The position numbers were made by a program, and so were the translations under genes. From Marinobacterium jannaschii DSM 6295 (lineage in GTDB: Bacteria > Pseudomonadota > Gammaproteobacteria > Pseudomonadales > Balneatricaceae): a stretch of 64,000 bases of DNA. The notes beneath the pieces are model-generated. The model saw only the letters and a list, made by a program, of their open reading frames with translations, searched no databases and was not told the DNA's origin. The stretch lies in assembly GCF_000620085.1 (NCBI RefSeq), contig NZ_JHVJ01000003.1:309229-373228 (forward strand), given 5' to 3'. How positions within the stretch are numbered: the stretch's first letter is position 1; the number at the start of each line of letters is the position of its first letter. Shown here one piece after another: positions 55,137 to 64,000 of the stretch.

Positions 55137-58100
55137 TCAGTAGTGCAAAAAGTAACTTAGCCTTAACGCGGTAAACTGTTCCTGTTGTCGGGATTCCGAT
55201 TGAAAGTTGAGTTTCAGGGCCAGCTCATCATCTCCGAACAGACGCCAGCCGATACCGGCGGACAGGTGCAGATCCCAGTCGGCCTGCTCGGGCCGGTAGC
55301 CGATGGAGGCATCGCTAAACCAATGCGGCGACGGGCTGTCGTATGGCGGCTGACCGACGGAACCCCGCCAGAAACGCTGGCCGATGGCGATGCGTTGATA
55401 GGGGGTATACAGAAGCTGCGTATTGCGCTGGTCAGAGGCCGGAGGATTGAATTGGTTCTCACGTTCTTCCCAGGTGACATCCAGATAGGCCTGGGCGTTG
55501 GGACGTCGGAACAGCCACTGCTCGGAAAGCTTCAGGTTCAGCAGCCAGCTTCGGGTGTCCATGATTCCCCCGGCTTCCTGATGGTCCAGGTACGCCAGGC
55601 TGGTACTCAGACTGTTGCGGGCACTCAGCTGATAGTTGAGGCCGGCTTCGATCCGGTTCTGCCATCCCAATTGTCGCCAGGCCCGGTTAAGGGGGCTGGA
55701 TTCCCGCCAGGCGGTCTCGAACTGCCATTGCCAGTGGCTGTCGATCGCCTGGTCCAGGCCGATCGAGCCGCCCAGCCGCGAATCTTCCCGCCCGGCATCG
55801 CCGTGCAGTTGCCAGCTAACGCGTCCGTTGCCAAATCGCTTTCCGGCACCGGTGTTAAGGCTGTAGAAACTGTCATTTTGCTCGGTATCAAAATCCAGGC
55901 GGCGAACCCGGGCATGCCACTGCCAATCCGCCATCGGCCAGAATGCTGTCAGCCCGCTGTTTTGTGCCCCGAGGGCATCCTCTGACTGAGTATCCAGCTG
56001 AATTGCGCTGAACCCTTCAGGCCGGAGGCCCGACCAGGCATTGGTAACCCGCTGGATTTCGTCTGCCGTCAGTCCTTCGCCAAGGCTTTCGTGGCCGAGC
56101 ATTAAGGCTTCCTGAGGGCGGTTCAGTCGATCCAGCGCGTGCATCCGGTCTGCCGGTGATAATGAGTTATCACTATTCAACAAGGTTGCCAGTTCGGCCG
56201 GATCATTGTGAAGAAATGCGAGCTGGAGCTGCTGCCAGCCGGCAAGCTGGTGCTTATCCCACACTTTATGGCCGAGATAGAAGCTGGAAAAAGCGGCCTG
56301 ATCGGTAGCCAGCAATGAGCTGTAAAAGCGTGACAGTTCGTCGGCTGACAGCTCGCCCTGCTGCAGGAAGCGGCGGGCATAGATCCGATTCTCCGCTGCG
56401 TCTCCGAAGAAGCGTCCTATCAGCGCCTGTTTGCGGCCTGATCCGTCCGCAGGGATCTGCTTCAGGTGGCTGATCAGGAACCGCTGGAGCCTGAAGCTTG
56501 CATCGGCCAGATCATTGCGCTCGAGCAGCTCGGAGAGGCTGAAAATGACTGCGTAATTCTCTGGAGAACGCTGTAGCCAGCGCAGGTAGTAATTTATCGC
56601 CAGAGAGTCCCGGCCTAGCGCTTCCGACATGGCCGCCAGTAATGGCAGCCAGTTTGACTGCTGATAGCGGTGCTGATGTTGCGCCAGGAATGGCTGCATT
56701 CGCTCCTGGTTTGCCTGTACGACCAGCAGCCAGCCCAGACTGATGGCTGTTTCCGTATTGTCGGGTGCGGCACTTAATGCTCGTTCCAAAATTACCAGCG
56801 CCTGTTCCGAGTCGCCCTGTTGCTGATAGAAAAGGCTCATATAACGCCAGGATTCCTGATGCCCGGCCGGGTTGTTAACACGCTTTAGCTCGGCACTTAT
56901 CTGGCTCAGGTAATCCGCGTCACCTTCCTGCCAGGCCAGCCGCATCAGGGTGTTTAACTGGAGGTGTTGCGGTTCGGCCTGATAGCGTTGCCATAGCCAT
57001 CTCAGTCTGTGCAGGTCTGAGTCGAATCCTGTCTGCAGATAGCGATTGATCACCTGGGCATTGTTGATGCCCAGGGAATAGAGGGTGGCGTATGCCTGGG
57101 CGGCTTCCTCACGCTGATTGCTGTGCCAGGCCAGTGAAGCGCGAATCTGCCAGTACTCGATCTGTTCATCATCCGGTATTTGCCGGGCATCGCTGATAAT
57201 CCAGAGTGCACGCGAGTAATCGCCGTTGAGCCAGAAGGAGCGGGCGAAGCGGCTGAGGCTTTGCCACTCCCGGTTTCCCTGACTTTCAAACTCTGACCAC
57301 AGCTGTCGCAGGCGCTGAAGTTGGCCGGTTTCCTCCAGTAATCTGGCCTTCCAGCTCAACACCGATTCGCTGGCGCCGTAACGAAGCTGATAGCGCTGCA
57401 GATCCAGCAAGGCCTGCTCGGCGTCCCCCTCAAGCTGGTGGGCACGCATCCAGAGATTGATCTCTTTATCGGGAAGACGGTGGCTAAGCGACTTGATTCG
57501 TACCAGTTGGATCACCTGAGGGTATTGGTAGAGCGCGTATGCGTCGACCAGAGAGCGCTGAAATACTTCGGGGCTGAATCGTTGTTCCAGCAGTGGCCGC
57601 GCATCACTCAGGGCTGCTATCGGGTCTGCCTGCCAGTGGCTTATGCGCCAGCGTTGGTAGCGCAGCTCCCAGGCAGCGGGTGAGGTCACCAGTAGCCGGT
57701 CGAGAATATTACGTGCCTGGGTGAGGTTACCTGCCGCGATATAGCTTGATAGTGCCAGCTGACTGAACTTATCCGGCGATGATGAGCGGGTTATCAGCGC
57801 TTCAGCCGCTTGAGCTGCCGCGTTTTCGTCACCGGCCATGCGAGCGGTATCATAGATCTGGCGCAGCTGGTCCGGGTTGTCAGAGGGAAACCGCAGCAGC
57901 CAGTCGAGGGCCTTTTGTGGCTGGCCTGCAGAAAGCGCTGCCCGCATGGACTCTTCCACTGTCTGTGCCGAAAGGGCTTGTTCATAGTATTGCAATGCGA
58001 TATCGGGTCTGTTGGCCCGAATCATAGCCCTCGCGGCGCTCAGGGGGTGTTTCTGCTGAGCCTGAGTTTCGGCATACCAGTCAAAGAAGCCCAGCTGTAA

Positions 58101-58523
58101 CGCCATCTCCAGATCTTTAGACGTAGACTGGGAACCGTCGAGTGCCTGCAACAGGCTGTGGATCTGCTGTTTCAGCTGAAGGTCAGGGGCGCTATTGAAC
58201 TGGGTGTACAAGACCTGCCGTTGCAGAGTCATTGCTAAAGGGTGTTGCCGGTCTGTCAGAGGTGTCAGGGTTTGCAGGGCTTCGGAAAACTCATGATGTT
58301 CCAATTGATTCTGTGCCAGATCCAGCCTGTAGCGCGGCTCATCCGGGTATTTATCGACCAGTGCGGCCAGATAGGCCCGGGACAGGTGGCCGGCTGACTG
58401 AAAGTGGTTTTCTTCACGAAGCTCGGCCGGGAAAAGTACCCAGAGAATGCCTGCTACACAAACACTCAGTGTTACGATCGATCCGGCACCTGAGCTTAAT
58501 GGCCGTCTAGAACGCTCTTTCAT
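55137..58523 (-). CDS. pelB: PelB, outer-membrane TPR/beta-barrel exporter
   Basis: 1128 residues. One N-terminal membrane helix (SIVTLSVCVAGILWVLFPAEL), about 750 residues of TPR-like helices, then a C-terminal barrel of alternating strands (from about 850) ending RLSYFLHY. Exports Pel across the outer membrane. Begins 2 nt after pelA. Same overall plan as the 41598-45023 exporter but without its NTF2-like insert. Confidence 0.95.
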   Translation of the reverse strand: MKERSRRPLSSGAGSIVTLSVCVAGILWVLFPAELREENHFQSAGHLSRAYLAALVDKYPDEPRYRLDLAQNQLEHHEFSEALQTLTPLTDRQHPLAMTLQRQVLYTQFNSAPDLQLKQQIHSLLQALDGSQSTSKDLEMALQLGFFDWYAETQAQQKHPLSAARAMIRANRPDIALQYYEQALSAQTVEESMRAALSAGQPQKALDWLLRFPSDNPDQLRQIYDTARMAGDENAAAQAAEALITRSSSPDKFSQLALSSYIAAGNLTQARNILDRLLVTSPAAWELRYQRWRISHWQADPIAALSDARPLLEQRFSPEVFQRSLVDAYALYQYPQVIQLVRIKSLSHRLPDKEINLWMRAHQLEGDAEQALLDLQRYQLRYGASESVLSWKARLLEETGQLQRLRQLWSEFESQGNREWQSLSRFARSFWLNGDYSRALWIISDARQIPDDEQIEYWQIRASLAWHSNQREEAAQAYATLYSLGINNAQVINRYLQTGFDSDLHRLRWLWQRYQAEPQHLQLNTLMRLAWQEGDADYLSQISAELKRVNNPAGHQESWRYMSLFYQQQGDSEQALVILERALSAAPDNTETAISLGWLLVVQANQERMQPFLAQHQHRYQQSNWLPLLAAMSEALGRDSLAINYYLRWLQRSPENYAVIFSLSELLERNDLADASFRLQRFLISHLKQIPADGSGRKQALIGRFFGDAAENRIYARRFLQQGELSADELSRFYSSLLATDQAAFSSFYLGHKVWDKHQLAGWQQLQLAFLHNDPAELATLLNSDNSLSPADRMHALDRLNRPQEALMLGHESLGEGLTADEIQRVTNAWSGLRPEGFSAIQLDTQSEDALGAQNSGLTAFWPMADWQWHARVRRLDFDTEQNDSFYSLNTGAGKRFGNGRVSWQLHGDAGREDSRLGGSIGLDQAIDSHWQWQFETAWRESSPLNRAWRQLGWQNRIEAGLNYQLSARNSLSTSLAYLDHQEAGGIMDTRSWLLNLKLSEQWLFRRPNAQAYLDVTWEERENQFNPPASDQRNTQLLYTPYQRIAIGQRFWRGSVGQPPYDSPSPHWFSDASIGYRPEQADWDLHLSAGIGWRLFGDDELALKLNFQSESRQQEQFTALRLSYFLHY

Positions 58524-58525
58524 TG

Positions 58526-61291
58526 CTAAATCTGACAGAGAATAGTTCCCTGATGCCTCCCTTTGGGAAGAATCAAATACTGCCGCTTGTCACGACGTAT
58601 ACTTCTGTATTGTTTAAATCTGCAACTACGGGCGTTGGCGATAACCAGCTCTGCAGCTTCGTGGGCGGTAAAGCTAACCTCTATCCCTGAATCGCCGGAC
58701 TGCCAACGGTGCAGCTCGATGTTGGCGGATACCAGATAGGGTGTTTTCCTGGTTTGTTTAAAACTCAGTTTCACCCTTGGGCTTGAGAGATGTACATAGA
58801 TGCCCTGAGGGGTTTCAGTATAGCCTGCGATTCCGTCGGCTATCTGGGGATGAGGGAAATTTGAACCTAATCTCAGCGTTTTGACGTAGCGGCTGTTAAA
58901 ATGCCAGTCGCCCTGAAAGTCACGGCTGACGGCGCTCCAGTAGAAGTCTTCCGCTCTCTTGGCGTAGTCTGAGAGGTAAAGGGATGTATGAGGCTGGTTC
59001 AGTACGTATTGGTAAGCACGGTGCAGGGCCTTGATTCCCGCCGGGTTATCACCCGAGTAAAAGTGGTAATAGATACTGTAGGGTTTCAGCCGATAGGGCG
59101 TTTCGGTGATCTTGAACGTTTCAATGACACGGCCATAGCCGGAAAAGGGGCCCTTCCAAAGGTTGGTGAAAACGTTTTCGTTCATCACCGGTGCATAGAT
59201 TTGATAGAGGTCTTCGCCCTCATGGCGCCCGATTGGCCAGATACGGCTCAGAGTCGGGTTATCGTTTAAAACCCAACTGTCGCCTCCATTGACATTGAGG
59301 ACGTGGTTCTGGCGGGCCAGACTGATCGCATCGGCGGCCGGAAGTGCATCACCGGTCCATAGCATCAGGGCGACCTGCTTGTCCGCAGGTGCCAGCCGGT
59401 TATTGATATAGTCGATGGACCCGCTGATCTCTCTGGCCAGGTTGAATTTATAGCCGGGTATCTTCAGGTGAAAGCCGTACTCTGTACTGGATTCATCGAT
59501 CGTTCGCCGATTGGCGAACGCCTCCCAGAAAAACGGGTGGCTGAATGAATGTGAGGCCAGTTCCACATAGTCCTCGGCGAATATATTACGGGCGATCTGT
59601 TCCAGTTTGGCCGACTCCTTACGATGTTTGCTAAGGGGGCCGATCTCACCTTCGATCACCGAGACCGTCGTGGGCAGGCGATATCTGTTGAGTATGTCGT
59701 TATGAATGACTTCTGCGGTATAGGGCGTGCCGGCTTGCTGGGCCTTGTTGGGAAAGCCGTCACCATCAATATGGACAGTGAGGATACGCCTGCCGTTTTC
59801 GGTGGTGACGTCAGGTGCCGGGATCGCTTTCAGCTTCATCGCTTCAGTCAGCAGGGCCAGTGGGTCCAGTGTCCAGCGACTGGCATAGTCGGGCAGATAG
59901 CTGATAATCCAGGGCGACAATACTAGCGCCCCGGCATCAGAGGTGATCAGCTGATCCAGCCGTTGGTTATTACGGTCTGTCACGCTCAACCGGCTGCGAC
60001 CATTGTCCGTTGCTTTGAGCCCGATGACCGGCTCCCTAACCTCTCTCAAAGGCTGTTCACTCCGAAAGGGGGCATCCAGAATCTCTACCTGATACGGCGG
60101 AGAACTTTCCGTTGCAACGGCGCCAAAGCGCTTCAGCAAGCCGCTGTCTGATGGCGGCTGGCCGAGAATCATAACGGGTATCCGGCCCAGCTGGCGGCTG
60201 ATCCAGGCTTCGAGTTCAGTACTGTAATCGGCGGAGGAGCGGGGCCAGATGATGACGCCGGCGTGCAGCGCAGGATCGGCATCTGCGGGCAGGCCGCCGG
60301 CAAGGTCATGATACTGGGGCAGGTATCCCAGGTATTCCACCATGGTGGTCAGTCGTTTGTGCAGATCCGTACGGCTTAGCGGGCTGACCGAGCTGTTGTA
60401 GGGCATGATGATGCGGCGGGGGACGGGAATGAAGTGCCCGGTTCCCCATTGCCGGATCAGGCCATCGCTGCTCCAGCCATCGAAACCTGCGCGGTGGATT
60501 CTGCCAATCAGCGCCTGCCGCTGAGACTGTTGCTCGGCATAATCCAGTACCTGGACGTGGAAGCCCAGTGATTGTGCTTCTTTCAGGCGGGCGGTCAGCC
60601 AGGCCTGAGCCTGTGTGGTCGTGACGCCGTAGCGTTGCTGCTGTGGCTGGTAGTGGCTGAAGAGTCCTTCGGCAACCACTGACTCCGCTTTGCCTTGCAG
60701 CTGACTGAGGACATTAAAACCCCGGTTCAGGATTAGCCTGTTTCCCGTTATTTCGGAGAGACGGCTGATAATCTGTGTCAGCGACCGGAGTTGCTCCTGT
60801 TCATCTTTTTCTCCCGCAAGCCTGTGACTGTCCAGTGTGTCCAGAAACAGGCCCTGATAGCCGGCATCTAACAGTTTGGCGGCTTGCGCATAGAGATGTT
60901 TTTGCCAACGTTGATCCGTCAGGTCCATAACGGCACTTTGCCAGGCCCTGTTCCGCGTAAGACGGTGGCCTGGCGCACTGGAGGAAAGTGTCTCGCCAAT
61001 ACTCAGATAAGCGTAGGGTGCGGTATCCCGTGCTTTGAGCCAGCTTAGCTGCCAGTCTGCCACTAGCTCCGGTTGAAGCACGATTCTGTCGTAGAAATTG
61101 GCTTCTGCCAGCGGAAGTTCATGGCCGTAGAAAAAGGCGATGGTGTTGTGTGAATGCGTTTTAGCGTTGTCGGTAGCGGCTGAAAGCGAAGCAGCCCACC
61201 ACCAGGAAACCACCAGAATGCTGAAAGCCAAATACTGCGTAACTACCTTTGGTGCACATGGTGAAATGAAAATATTCTTTGAAATATTCAT
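58526..61291 (-). CDS. pelA: PelA, periplasmic hydrolase and deacetylase
   Basis: 921 residues. Signal region to about 40. The hydrolase domain has catalytic candidates D151 (FLDTLDS) and E208 (VVAEGL), matching D160 and E218 of P. aeruginosa PelA. A GATase-like middle follows, then the deacetylase domain with IDGDG (D509, D511) and HSFSH (H581, H585), all offset by 19 from the known P. aeruginosa residues. Deacetylates and processes Pel during export. First gene of the operon; 232 bp separate it from divergent slyD. Confidence 0.96.
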   Translation of the reverse strand: MNISKNIFISPCAPKVVTQYLAFSILVVSWWWAASLSAATDNAKTHSHNTIAFFYGHELPLAEANFYDRIVLQPELVADWQLSWLKARDTAPYAYLSIGETLSSSAPGHRLTRNRAWQSAVMDLTDQRWQKHLYAQAAKLLDAGYQGLFLDTLDSHRLAGEKDEQEQLRSLTQIISRLSEITGNRLILNRGFNVLSQLQGKAESVVAEGLFSHYQPQQQRYGVTTTQAQAWLTARLKEAQSLGFHVQVLDYAEQQSQRQALIGRIHRAGFDGWSSDGLIRQWGTGHFIPVPRRIIMPYNSSVSPLSRTDLHKRLTTMVEYLGYLPQYHDLAGGLPADADPALHAGVIIWPRSSADYSTELEAWISRQLGRIPVMILGQPPSDSGLLKRFGAVATESSPPYQVEILDAPFRSEQPLREVREPVIGLKATDNGRSRLSVTDRNNQRLDQLITSDAGALVLSPWIISYLPDYASRWTLDPLALLTEAMKLKAIPAPDVTTENGRRILTVHIDGDGFPNKAQQAGTPYTAEVIHNDILNRYRLPTTVSVIEGEIGPLSKHRKESAKLEQIARNIFAEDYVELASHSFSHPFFWEAFANRRTIDESSTEYGFHLKIPGYKFNLAREISGSIDYINNRLAPADKQVALMLWTGDALPAADAISLARQNHVLNVNGGDSWVLNDNPTLSRIWPIGRHEGEDLYQIYAPVMNENVFTNLWKGPFSGYGRVIETFKITETPYRLKPYSIYYHFYSGDNPAGIKALHRAYQYVLNQPHTSLYLSDYAKRAEDFYWSAVSRDFQGDWHFNSRYVKTLRLGSNFPHPQIADGIAGYTETPQGIYVHLSSPRVKLSFKQTRKTPYLVSANIELHRWQSGDSGIEVSFTAHEAAELVIANARSCRFKQYRSIRRDKRQYLILPKGRHQGTILCQI

Positions 61292-61458
61292 TTCTTGCCG
61301 TTGTACCAGAAAGATCCCGGGCGGTTGCTGGATACTGAGCGCTGAACCCGCTAGCCTTCGCTAAGGCGCAACGCACCATCCTCTGAGGCCCGTAATTAAT
61401 TGTTTTAATAGCTTTATCTCTCAGTCCATCGAGCGGCATCTGCTGGCTGACAAATTCA

Positions 61459-61487
61459 TTGTTGTACCTCTTTAAGCTCGGTATTAT
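61459..61487 (+). promoter_or_regulatory. Probable slyD promoter
   Basis: TTGTTG (61459-61464), 17-bp spacer, TATTAT (61482-61487), with GGAAG before the slyD ATG. The facing pelA promoter was not identified. Confidence 0.55.
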
Positions 61488-61523
61488 CTTTCGTCGAAAC
61501 AAAAAAACTGTCAGGAAGCAGCA

Positions 61524-62006
61524 ATGCAGATAGCTAAAGATACTGTAGTCCAATTTCACTATGTTCTCTCCGAGGCTGACGGAGAACAGGTAGAGTCCTC
61601 TTATGAAACAGATCCGATGGCCTATCTTCATGGCCACGGAAACCTGTTCCCTAAACTGGAAGAGGCGCTGGAAGGGCTGGAAGCGGGTGCAAAGGCAGAT
61701 GTAACCCTGACAGCGGATGAAAGCTATGGTCAGCGCGAAGAAGGCCGTACCCAGCGGGTACCTATTAAGCATCTGCTGACTAAAGGCAAGCTGCGTCCCG
61801 GTATGACTGTAAAGGTCAACACCGAGCGTGGTGCCGCCGATGCAACAGTGGTCAAGGTCGGACTGAAGAATGTTGATCTGGACACCAACCACCCGCTGGC
61901 GGGTAAGAGCATCCGCTTTGAGGTCGAAATTGTCGAAGTCAGGGACGCAACGGCAGAAGAGATTCAGCACGGTCATGCCCATGGTGTCGGTGGCCATCAG
62001 CACTAG
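61524..62006 (+). CDS. slyD: FKBP-type peptidyl-prolyl isomerase SlyD
   Basis: 160 residues. FKBP core with an inserted flap (SYETDPMAYLHGHGNLFPKLEEALEGLEAG ... ADESYGQRE ... NHPLAGKSIRFEVEIVEV) and a short His-rich tail (HGHAHGVGGHQH), which in SlyD binds nickel. The tail is shorter than in E. coli. Cytoplasmic folding helper and possible metal chaperone. Confidence 0.92.
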   Translation: MQIAKDTVVQFHYVLSEADGEQVESSYETDPMAYLHGHGNLFPKLEEALEGLEAGAKADVTLTADESYGQREEGRTQRVPIKHLLTKGKLRPGMTVKVNTERGAADATVVKVGLKNVDLDTNHPLAGKSIRFEVEIVEVRDATAEEIQHGHAHGVGGHQH

Positions 62007-62140
62007 TATCTAGTACTAAAGAAGGTCGGGATTGGCTCCCATGTATAAGGGTGAATAGCTGGGTTGGGAGCCATGCTTAGAGAGAACCGATTAGTCAGCC
62101 AAACTGATCGCCGAAGGTGTCTCTAAGCGAGGTAGATATC

Positions 62141-62326
62141 ATGTCCATTGCAAAGATCGATCTGATGGTAGCCTGTTCCGAGGCCGAGAAAGAGGCGATG
62201 GGACAGGCGGTAATTGAAGCGATCAGCAAAACCATCACCGTACCGCGCCAGCGCATCAGAATTATTATTCAGGAACACACTGACACGCCGCAGGACAGTG
62301 GCCGTTTTACCTTTATCAGTGGTTAG
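62141..62326 (+). CDS. Small 4-oxalocrotonate-tautomerase-like protein lacking Pro-1
   Basis: 61 residues from ATG 62141 (GAGGTAG upstream). Length and ending (RIRIIIQEHTDTPQDSGRF) fit the 4-OT family, in which the residue after Met must be the catalytic Pro. Here it is Ser (MSIAKIDL), so ordinary tautomerase chemistry is unlikely. Function unknown. Confidence 0.7.
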   Translation: MSIAKIDLMVACSEAEKEAMGQAVIEAISKTITVPRQRIRIIIQEHTDTPQDSGRFTFISG

Positions 62327-62383
62327 CCTTCAGGGCCGCGGCGGAATGTGATTAAAGAGGTTAATCCTGTGTTTCGGTTCTGC

Positions 62384-63190
62384 TCATCGTGAGCAGCTTT
62401 TCAGCTGCGATCCGTCGAGCTCCCTGGATGCAGCGACCGTACTGAAACGCATCTCCCTGCTGTGTCGGCAAAGCTGTTCAAATGCCTCACTTTGCTGGTA
62501 CTGGGCACCATACTCGATATGTAGTACGGGCTTTCCAGCAGCAATGAATGCCGTCAACAGCTGACATTCGTTGTAGCGCAGGCAGCTTTCATTGGTTGCA
62601 AAGTCAAAATACGGTTCCAGCTGTGAAGCCTGTTCCAGGTTGTTTTTGAGTCCGATGCCCAGACCGAGATGGTGGGCTTGACTGGCGAGAAAGCGATTAT
62701 AGTCCAACTGGTCGTTGGCACTGAGTTCCAGCCCGTTATGGTTGCTGTAGCCGTCAACGTTATCGGGATCGACCGCGTCACAGTTCTTCCGTTGTGCCAG
62801 CTTCAGCCTGGCGCGCATAATCCGTCTGACATTATCAGAGCGAATATCCAGCCAGTACTCACCGGGCCAGTTATCCAGAGCTGAGCCCAGATCGCTGCTG
62901 TTAAAGCGAGGTACGTCTTCCCGCCATGCTTCAAAAGTTCCCGCCGAGAAATAGCATACAACGCTCTTTCCTGATTGCTGCAGCTGTTGGATGGTTCTGG
63001 CCGGCGTGTCGAACAGGTCCAGCTCCACCAGCGCTGTGGTTGGATTAACCGGCAGATCTCCCCGTAGTTGGATATACCAGCTGAGTTCTGCCTGTGGGCG
63101 GTACCAGTCTGCATAGCAGAGCGGTGGCGCGATCAGCGAAAGCAGCAGTGATGGTATGCACCAGCGATACAGTGCCGCCCTGATTTTCAT
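62384..63190 (-). CDS. Secreted GH114 endo-alpha-1,4-polygalactosaminidase
   Basis: 268 residues. Signal peptide to about 27. GH114 blocks in order: VVCYFSAGTFEAWREDVPRF, NWPGEYWLDIRSDNVR, DAVDPDNVDGYSN (D143), GLGIGLKNN and DFATNESCLRYNEC (E201), then HIEYGA. These are the family landmarks of enzymes cutting alpha-1,4 galactosamine chains. Pel contains alpha-1,4 linked GalNAc/GalN, and the pel operon begins about 1.1 kb away, so a Pel-cutting role is a good guess. Convergent with the tautomerase-like gene. Confidence 0.88.
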   Translation of the reverse strand: MKIRAALYRWCIPSLLLSLIAPPLCYADWYRPQAELSWYIQLRGDLPVNPTTALVELDLFDTPARTIQQLQQSGKSVVCYFSAGTFEAWREDVPRFNSSDLGSALDNWPGEYWLDIRSDNVRRIMRARLKLAQRKNCDAVDPDNVDGYSNHNGLELSANDQLDYNRFLASQAHHLGLGIGLKNNLEQASQLEPYFDFATNESCLRYNECQLLTAFIAAGKPVLHIEYGAQYQQSEAFEQLCRHSREMRFSTVAASRELDGSQLKSCSR

Positions 63191-63397
63191 CTTGCTATGC
63201 CTATGTGCTCGTATACTAAATAGTGTTTAAAATAGACCTTCAGAGGCCGATTAGTGACTACCGGTATCATGGGCGACAGCGTTCAGGATCGGGTAGTGGG
63301 TAAGACAAGTGAATAAAGCACTTGTCTGGCTTAGATTAAATTCCATATCGGATAAACGCCGGTATACGTCAATCGTTTTATAAAAAGGAAACTAACA

Positions 63398-63679
63398 ATG
63401 GCTAGCGCAACAGCACGACACATTCTGGTGCCAACTGAAGCTCAGTGTAGCGAACTCAAACAGCAGATCGTAGACGGTGCTGACTTTGCTGAGCTGGCAA
63501 AAAGCCACTCTCAGTGTCCTTCCGGTCGTCAGGGCGGTGACCTCGGACGTTTCGGTCCGGGGCAGATGGTGCCTGAATTCGACAAGGTTGTTTTCAGCGC
63601 GCCGGTCAATGAGGTCCAGGGGCCGGTCAAAACACAGTTCGGTTATCACCTGCTGGAAGTGACCAGTCGCGAAGACTGA
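63398..63679 (+). CDS. ppiC: Parvulin-type peptidyl-prolyl isomerase PpiC
   Basis: 93 residues, single parvulin domain: [35 protein letters not shown], and [10 protein letters not shown]. Standard length for PpiC. Cytoplasmic, since no signal is present. Ribosome site AAAGGAAAC. Confidence 0.95.
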   Translation: MASATARHILVPTEAQCSELKQQIVDGADFAELAKSHSQCPSGRQGGDLGRFGPGQMVPEFDKVVFSAPVNEVQGPVKTQFGYHLLEVTSRED

Positions 63680-63720
63680 TGATTGTCTGTCACGTCCTAA
63701 AATACGTTGACGGTTTTTGA

Positions 63721-64000
63721 TTAAGCCATCTCCAGTGCGGAGATGGCTTTTCTATGCGCTTCGTCTGGCGTTTGCATCCCCAGGCTCAAGTGCGGCCTCA
63801 TTCGATTGTAGAGCTCCACCGACTCCGCCACCAAGGCCTTCAGCTCCTTAAAGGTCTTGCAGCGATAGAGTAAAAATTCCTGTTTTAAGATCCCGTTGAC
63901 CCGTTCAGCAAGGGCATTCTGGTAGCAGTCATAGCCGTCTGTCATCGATGTCTGGATACCATGTCGTTTCAACTCTTGTTGATATAAACCTGAACAGTAT
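63721..64000 (-). mobile_element. IS3-family transposase C-terminal end (cut by window edge)
   Basis: On the complement the frame is open from the window edge to TAA at 63721-63723. It encodes the end of an rve integrase domain: GIQTSMTDGYDCYQNALAERVNGILK (the catalytic Glu region), then ELYNRMRPHLSLGMQTP. IS3-type OrfB. One IS end should lie near 63684-63710 (TGTCTGTCACG opens with TG), but without the other end this is not proven. Confidence 0.85.

Noticed and set aside
61346..61362. Hairpin GCCTT/AAGGC upstream of pelA as a riboswitch
   Set aside because: Stem of only 5 bp and no surrounding conserved structure, so not enough to claim a regulatory RNA.

Overview
The window reads as a chromosomal segment of a marine-type gammaproteobacterium, probably of the Oceanospirillales or a related Pseudomonas-like lineage. 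This is inferred from gene order (maf, yceD, rpmF, plsX, fabD, fabG, acpP, fabF, pabC, mltG, tmk, holB, pilZ, tatD; tusDCBE next to yccA) and from protein families, not from a 16S gene. Nearly all of it is intact protein-coding DNA. The only mobile DNA seen is an IS3-type transposase fragment at the right edge, and there is no CRISPR array.

Layout. 1-2440: two c-di-GMP signalling genes (an EAL/HDOD protein cut by the left edge, and a membrane diguanylate cyclase). 2733-6214: a pqiABC lipid-transport operon with PqiA encoded as two separate proteins. 6347-10074: assorted single genes (HAD phosphatase, glutathione transferase, LysR regulator, SGNH esterase, cyclic-nucleotide-binding protein). 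10663-12036: malonyl-CoA decarboxylase. 12295-15542: a three-gene operon of a retropepsin-like lipoprotein, a 7TM inactive-transglutaminase protein and an ATP-grasp ligase. 15645-18246: hlyU, then a nitric-oxide-stress module (hemerythrin, flavoprotein reductase, NsrR) with a 41-bp palindrome over its promoter. 18575-31417: the fatty-acid, ribosome, folate, DNA-replication and pilZ housekeeping block. 31682-39843: malate dehydrogenase, yjbQ, cheW-hyi-garR, tusDCBE, yccA, tRNA-Ser(UGA), truC and a tandem-thioredoxin exported protein.

40234-61291 is the most interesting part. Two exopolysaccharide operons point at each other with 36 bp between their stop codons. The leftward one is a complete pelABCDEFG operon, with the PelD degenerate GGDEF domain and its RxxD c-di-GMP site preserved. 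The rightward one is a six-gene synthase-dependent polysaccharide locus that I cannot match to a named system: a BcsE-like three-domain protein, an outer-membrane TPR/beta-barrel exporter with an inserted NTF2-like domain, a processive GT2 synthase, a 60-residue membrane protein, a periplasmic CE4-type deacetylase and a periplasmic TIM-barrel glycosidase. It looks like a Pga/Pel hybrid in logic, with a separate c-di-GMP receptor candidate.

Beyond pelA lie slyD, a small tautomerase-like gene lacking the catalytic proline, a secreted GH114 endo-galactosaminidase that could act on Pel itself, and a parvulin. Together with the cyclase and EAL/HDOD genes at the left end, the window is rich in c-di-GMP and biofilm-matrix functions. 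Functional assignments rest on motif recognition by eye; no database search was run.
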